DNA of 64,000 nt, taken from UBA4802 sp964509195 (GTDB taxonomy: Bacteria; Spirochaetota; UBA4802; UB4802). The position numbers and the translations under genes were made by a program. Below the pieces are notes generated by a model. It was given only the letters and a program-made list of their open reading frames with translations. It was not told where the DNA came from and ran no database searches. Where the stretch lies: positions 1 to 64,000 of the forward strand of contig CAZDWJ010000001.1 in assembly GCA_964509195.1 (NCBI GenBank), written 5' to 3'. Shown piece after piece: positions 62,406 through 64,000 of this stretch (within the stretch, counting starts at the first letter, position 1; the number at the start of each line of letters is the position of its first letter).

Positions 62406-64000
62406 CTATCGAACACCATCATATATACCTTTTAATGTGCGACTATATAAACGAATTCCCATCCAGTAGGCAGGATGTTTAAAACGTTTGTCTTTCTTCA
62501 AATATTGTTGCGCTGATATTAATGAATTAACAATGCTTTCTAATGTAACAGCTTTGCAAAATTCCCTTATGAAAATTATTCTGTTAACATCTGCAACTGA
62601 AGTATTCAACAGAATATACTTCCCCATTTCTTTTTGAATCATGAACAACAAATAATTATATGGAATCTGTAATGTATTGCTCAAATTGATAAATAAAAAG
62701 TTTGTTTGTAACATATAATCATTAATCATCAACTCTTTTTTAAGATTATTATACTCAACAGGCACATCAACAATCATTATTCCTTTTGCTATCGTATCAA
62801 ATGTAAACGCTAAACCCGATTGTTTGAGCGCTGACACAATCAGTGGATTTCTGGTGTTGTCCACATTAATCCATGTAATAGGGGCAACAGTCCCGTTCTC
62901 ATCCAGCGCTGTTACCAGACAGGGCATAAAATTGATAGCCATATCACTTTTATTAAATTGAATTATTTCATACGGTATAGATTCAGTATATGCATCAGGA
63001 ATAACAACAATGGAAGTATAGCCACTGAGTTCCCTAATGACTGGTTTCATGATATCACTGATTGCCGCTTCTGTATCAAATGTCTGCTGCAATAATCCAA
63101 CCCGGTTATAAAAATCAGCAACAATACCATATAATTGTGTATAAGCATTTTGCAACCGCACTGGTTGTATAAATGTTTTTGTTATTATCCAGGCAAAAAT
63201 ATCATTTTCATTTTTTGTTATGTATAATAAGGCTGTCTGTCGGGGAATATTTTTTTGAATATCAATAATTGGGAAATTTTTTGCGATGAGTTCATTATAA
63301 ATACTTTTATACCTGTTATTTTCATTAAATGTTGCTATGCCGATTATCATCCTTTGCAATTCAGCATACCGCAGTGCCTCACGTTGATTCCCTCTGCTCA
63401 TTGCATACGATATTGCATAATTGATAAGTTTATCCAGCAAATACTTATATTCAGCATAATACCACTGTATGACATCCCCTTGCAAGCTGCCTACCAGTAC
63501 ATCAATATTCTTGGCGATAATTTGTAACAAAGTACTCTCAGCAGTTTTTTCTGTAGAAATTTTTTGGAGTTGTATGTTCAGATCAAAAAGTGTATATAAT
63601 GGTGCATCCCAGGTAGCCATCTTGCTTTCATTTAAAAGTTTTTGCGCTTCACCAGTTTTTCCTGTCATTATCGCCGAATAAATATAATTTGCATACCATA
63701 TCTTTTCCAATTCAAATGGCACCTGTTTCAAACTTTTGCAGGAATCATATGCCTGAACAAAATTATTTGTTTTTTGATATGCATTGATTTTATTGAGAGC
63801 TACAATATGAGATACAATCATACCCTTTTGTGTAGCAACTGCATCGATATACTGCAATGTTCTTGAAGGAATAGCACTATTTAGTATTGTGGCCAATTTT
63901 GCAGTTGTGAATTGTATATCAAGCCAGCACATTTTATTGCTTTTTTCAGCAATGAGCATGATGTGCTGCCATTCCTCATTGCTTATAGCTGGCTTTTGTG
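62406..64000 (-). CDS. TPR/CHAT-like protein (5' end outside the window)
   Basis: At least 530 residues; the frame is open to the right edge. The N-terminal visible part has helical repeats (NNFVQAYDSCKSL, GKTGEAQKLLNESK). The C-terminal about 280 residues follow the CHAT (caspase-like) layout: TALLYITKNENDIFAWIIT, then VVIPDAYTESIPYEII, and a terminal HPAYWMGIRLYS. The usual catalytic His-Gly and Cys motifs are not seen where expected (GIMIVDVPVEYN and YILLNTSVADVN instead), suggesting a pseudo-protease scaffold. It is joined without a gap to a response-regulator phosphatase. Confidence 0.65.
   Translation of the reverse strand, partial: QKPAISNEEWQHIMLIAEKSNKMCWLDIQFTTAKLATILNSAIPSRTLQYIDAVATQKGMIVSHIVALNKINAYQKTNNFVQAYDSCKSLKQVPFELEKIWYANYIYSAIMTGKTGEAQKLLNESKMATWDAPLYTLFDLNIQLQKISTEKTAESTLLQIIAKNIDVLVGSLQGDVIQWYYAEYKYLLDKLINYAISYAMSRGNQREALRYAELQRMIIGIATFNENNRYKSIYNELIAKNFPIIDIQKNIPRQTALLYITKNENDIFAWIITKTFIQPVRLQNAYTQLYGIVADFYNRVGLLQQTFDTEAAISDIMKPVIRELSGYTSIVVIPDAYTESIPYEIIQFNKSDMAINFMPCLVTALDENGTVAPITWINVDNTRNPLIVSALKQSGLAFTFDTIAKGIMIVDVPVEYNNLKKELMINDYMLQTNFLFINLSNTLQIPYNYLLFMIQKEMGKYILLNTSVADVNRIIFIREFCKAVTLESIVNSLISAQQYLKKDKRFKHPAYWMGIRLYSRTLKGIYDGVR

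Noticed and set aside
1..64000. CRISPR arrays, prophage, restriction-modification or toxin-antitoxin loci
   Set aside because: No regularly spaced long repeats and no characteristic protein families were seen on either strand.

Overview
The window is AT-rich chromosomal DNA from a spirochaete (Spirochaetota), probably an uncultivated lineage known from metagenomes. The evidence is a periplasmic-flagellum gene set: two tandem FlaA sheath proteins, a FlaB core flagellin and FliM. A very long GreA-type protein of about 900 residues, with an alpha-solenoid N-terminus, is also typical of spirochaetes. A 10-N run at 17293-17302 marks a scaffold gap. Genes are tightly packed, many starts have GGAGG-type ribosome binding sites, and the intergenic regions are very AT-rich. 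I see no rRNA, CRISPR array, prophage or plasmid functions.

Layout. 1-3.0 kb: GDP-mannose dehydratase and a Wzx-like flippase (surface glycan). 3.3-5.7 kb: a predicted outer-membrane barrel protein and an orphan Cache-type sensor. 5.7-7.6 kb: folE2 and recA. 8.2-11.8 kb: a Cys-rich mini-protein, a YgiQ-type radical SAM protein and leuA, which is preceded by a Leu-rich leader peptide and an attenuator. 12.2-12.8 kb: a decayed SpoIIE-type phosphatase. 13.0-15.0 kb: nhaA and the N-degron leucyltransferase bpt. 15.0-16.3 kb: a module of Spy/CnrX-like protein, ECF sigma factor and putative anti-sigma, with a candidate autoregulated promoter. 16.6-17.2 kb: a REP-associated (Y1, HUH) transposase. 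17.2-21.8 kb: nitroreductase, Bcp peroxiredoxin, a large OmpA/FlgD-Ig outer-membrane protein and a HAD phosphatase. 22.1-25.3 kb: a 7TM-DISM hybrid histidine kinase split by a frameshift in a G tract. 25.5-30.9 kb: LytM peptidase, methyltransferase, SDR, two tandem paralogous exported proteins, a hydroxyacyl-CoA dehydrogenase and tgt. 31.1-34.1 kb: ogt, ribF and a shikimate kinase-chorismate synthase fusion. 34.6-37.3 kb: a GntR regulator, a thioredoxin reductase paired with a two-CxxC disulfide oxidoreductase, and tRNA-Leu(CAG). 37.4-41.4 kb: lysA and the long greA. 41.7-51.8 kb: flaA genes, metF, a CBS-type pyrophosphatase, flaB, a LytM-like protein and fliM. 51.8-55.3 kb: a GH2 glycosidase and a COG2509-like FAD protein. 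55.5-64 kb: a GAF-PP2C phosphatase, a UPF0104-like membrane protein, SixA, patatin, a FecR-domain protein, a REC-PP2C phosphatase and a TPR/CHAT-like protein that runs off the end.

Two dispersed short motifs stand out. (1) GGCTCTGACMCC occurs as six exact copies plus several near copies, all between 8.6 and 18.8 kb. They surround the REP-associated transposase, sit mostly inside coding regions, and one near copy contains the transposase stop codon. (2) GCGATAG/CTATCGC occurs about 25 times across the window, often as part of an imperfect GCGATAGTTACTATCGC palindrome. A near-complete copy lies just downstream of a strong recA promoter. Partner-switching-type phosphatases are a recurring theme, with two intact genes and one relic.
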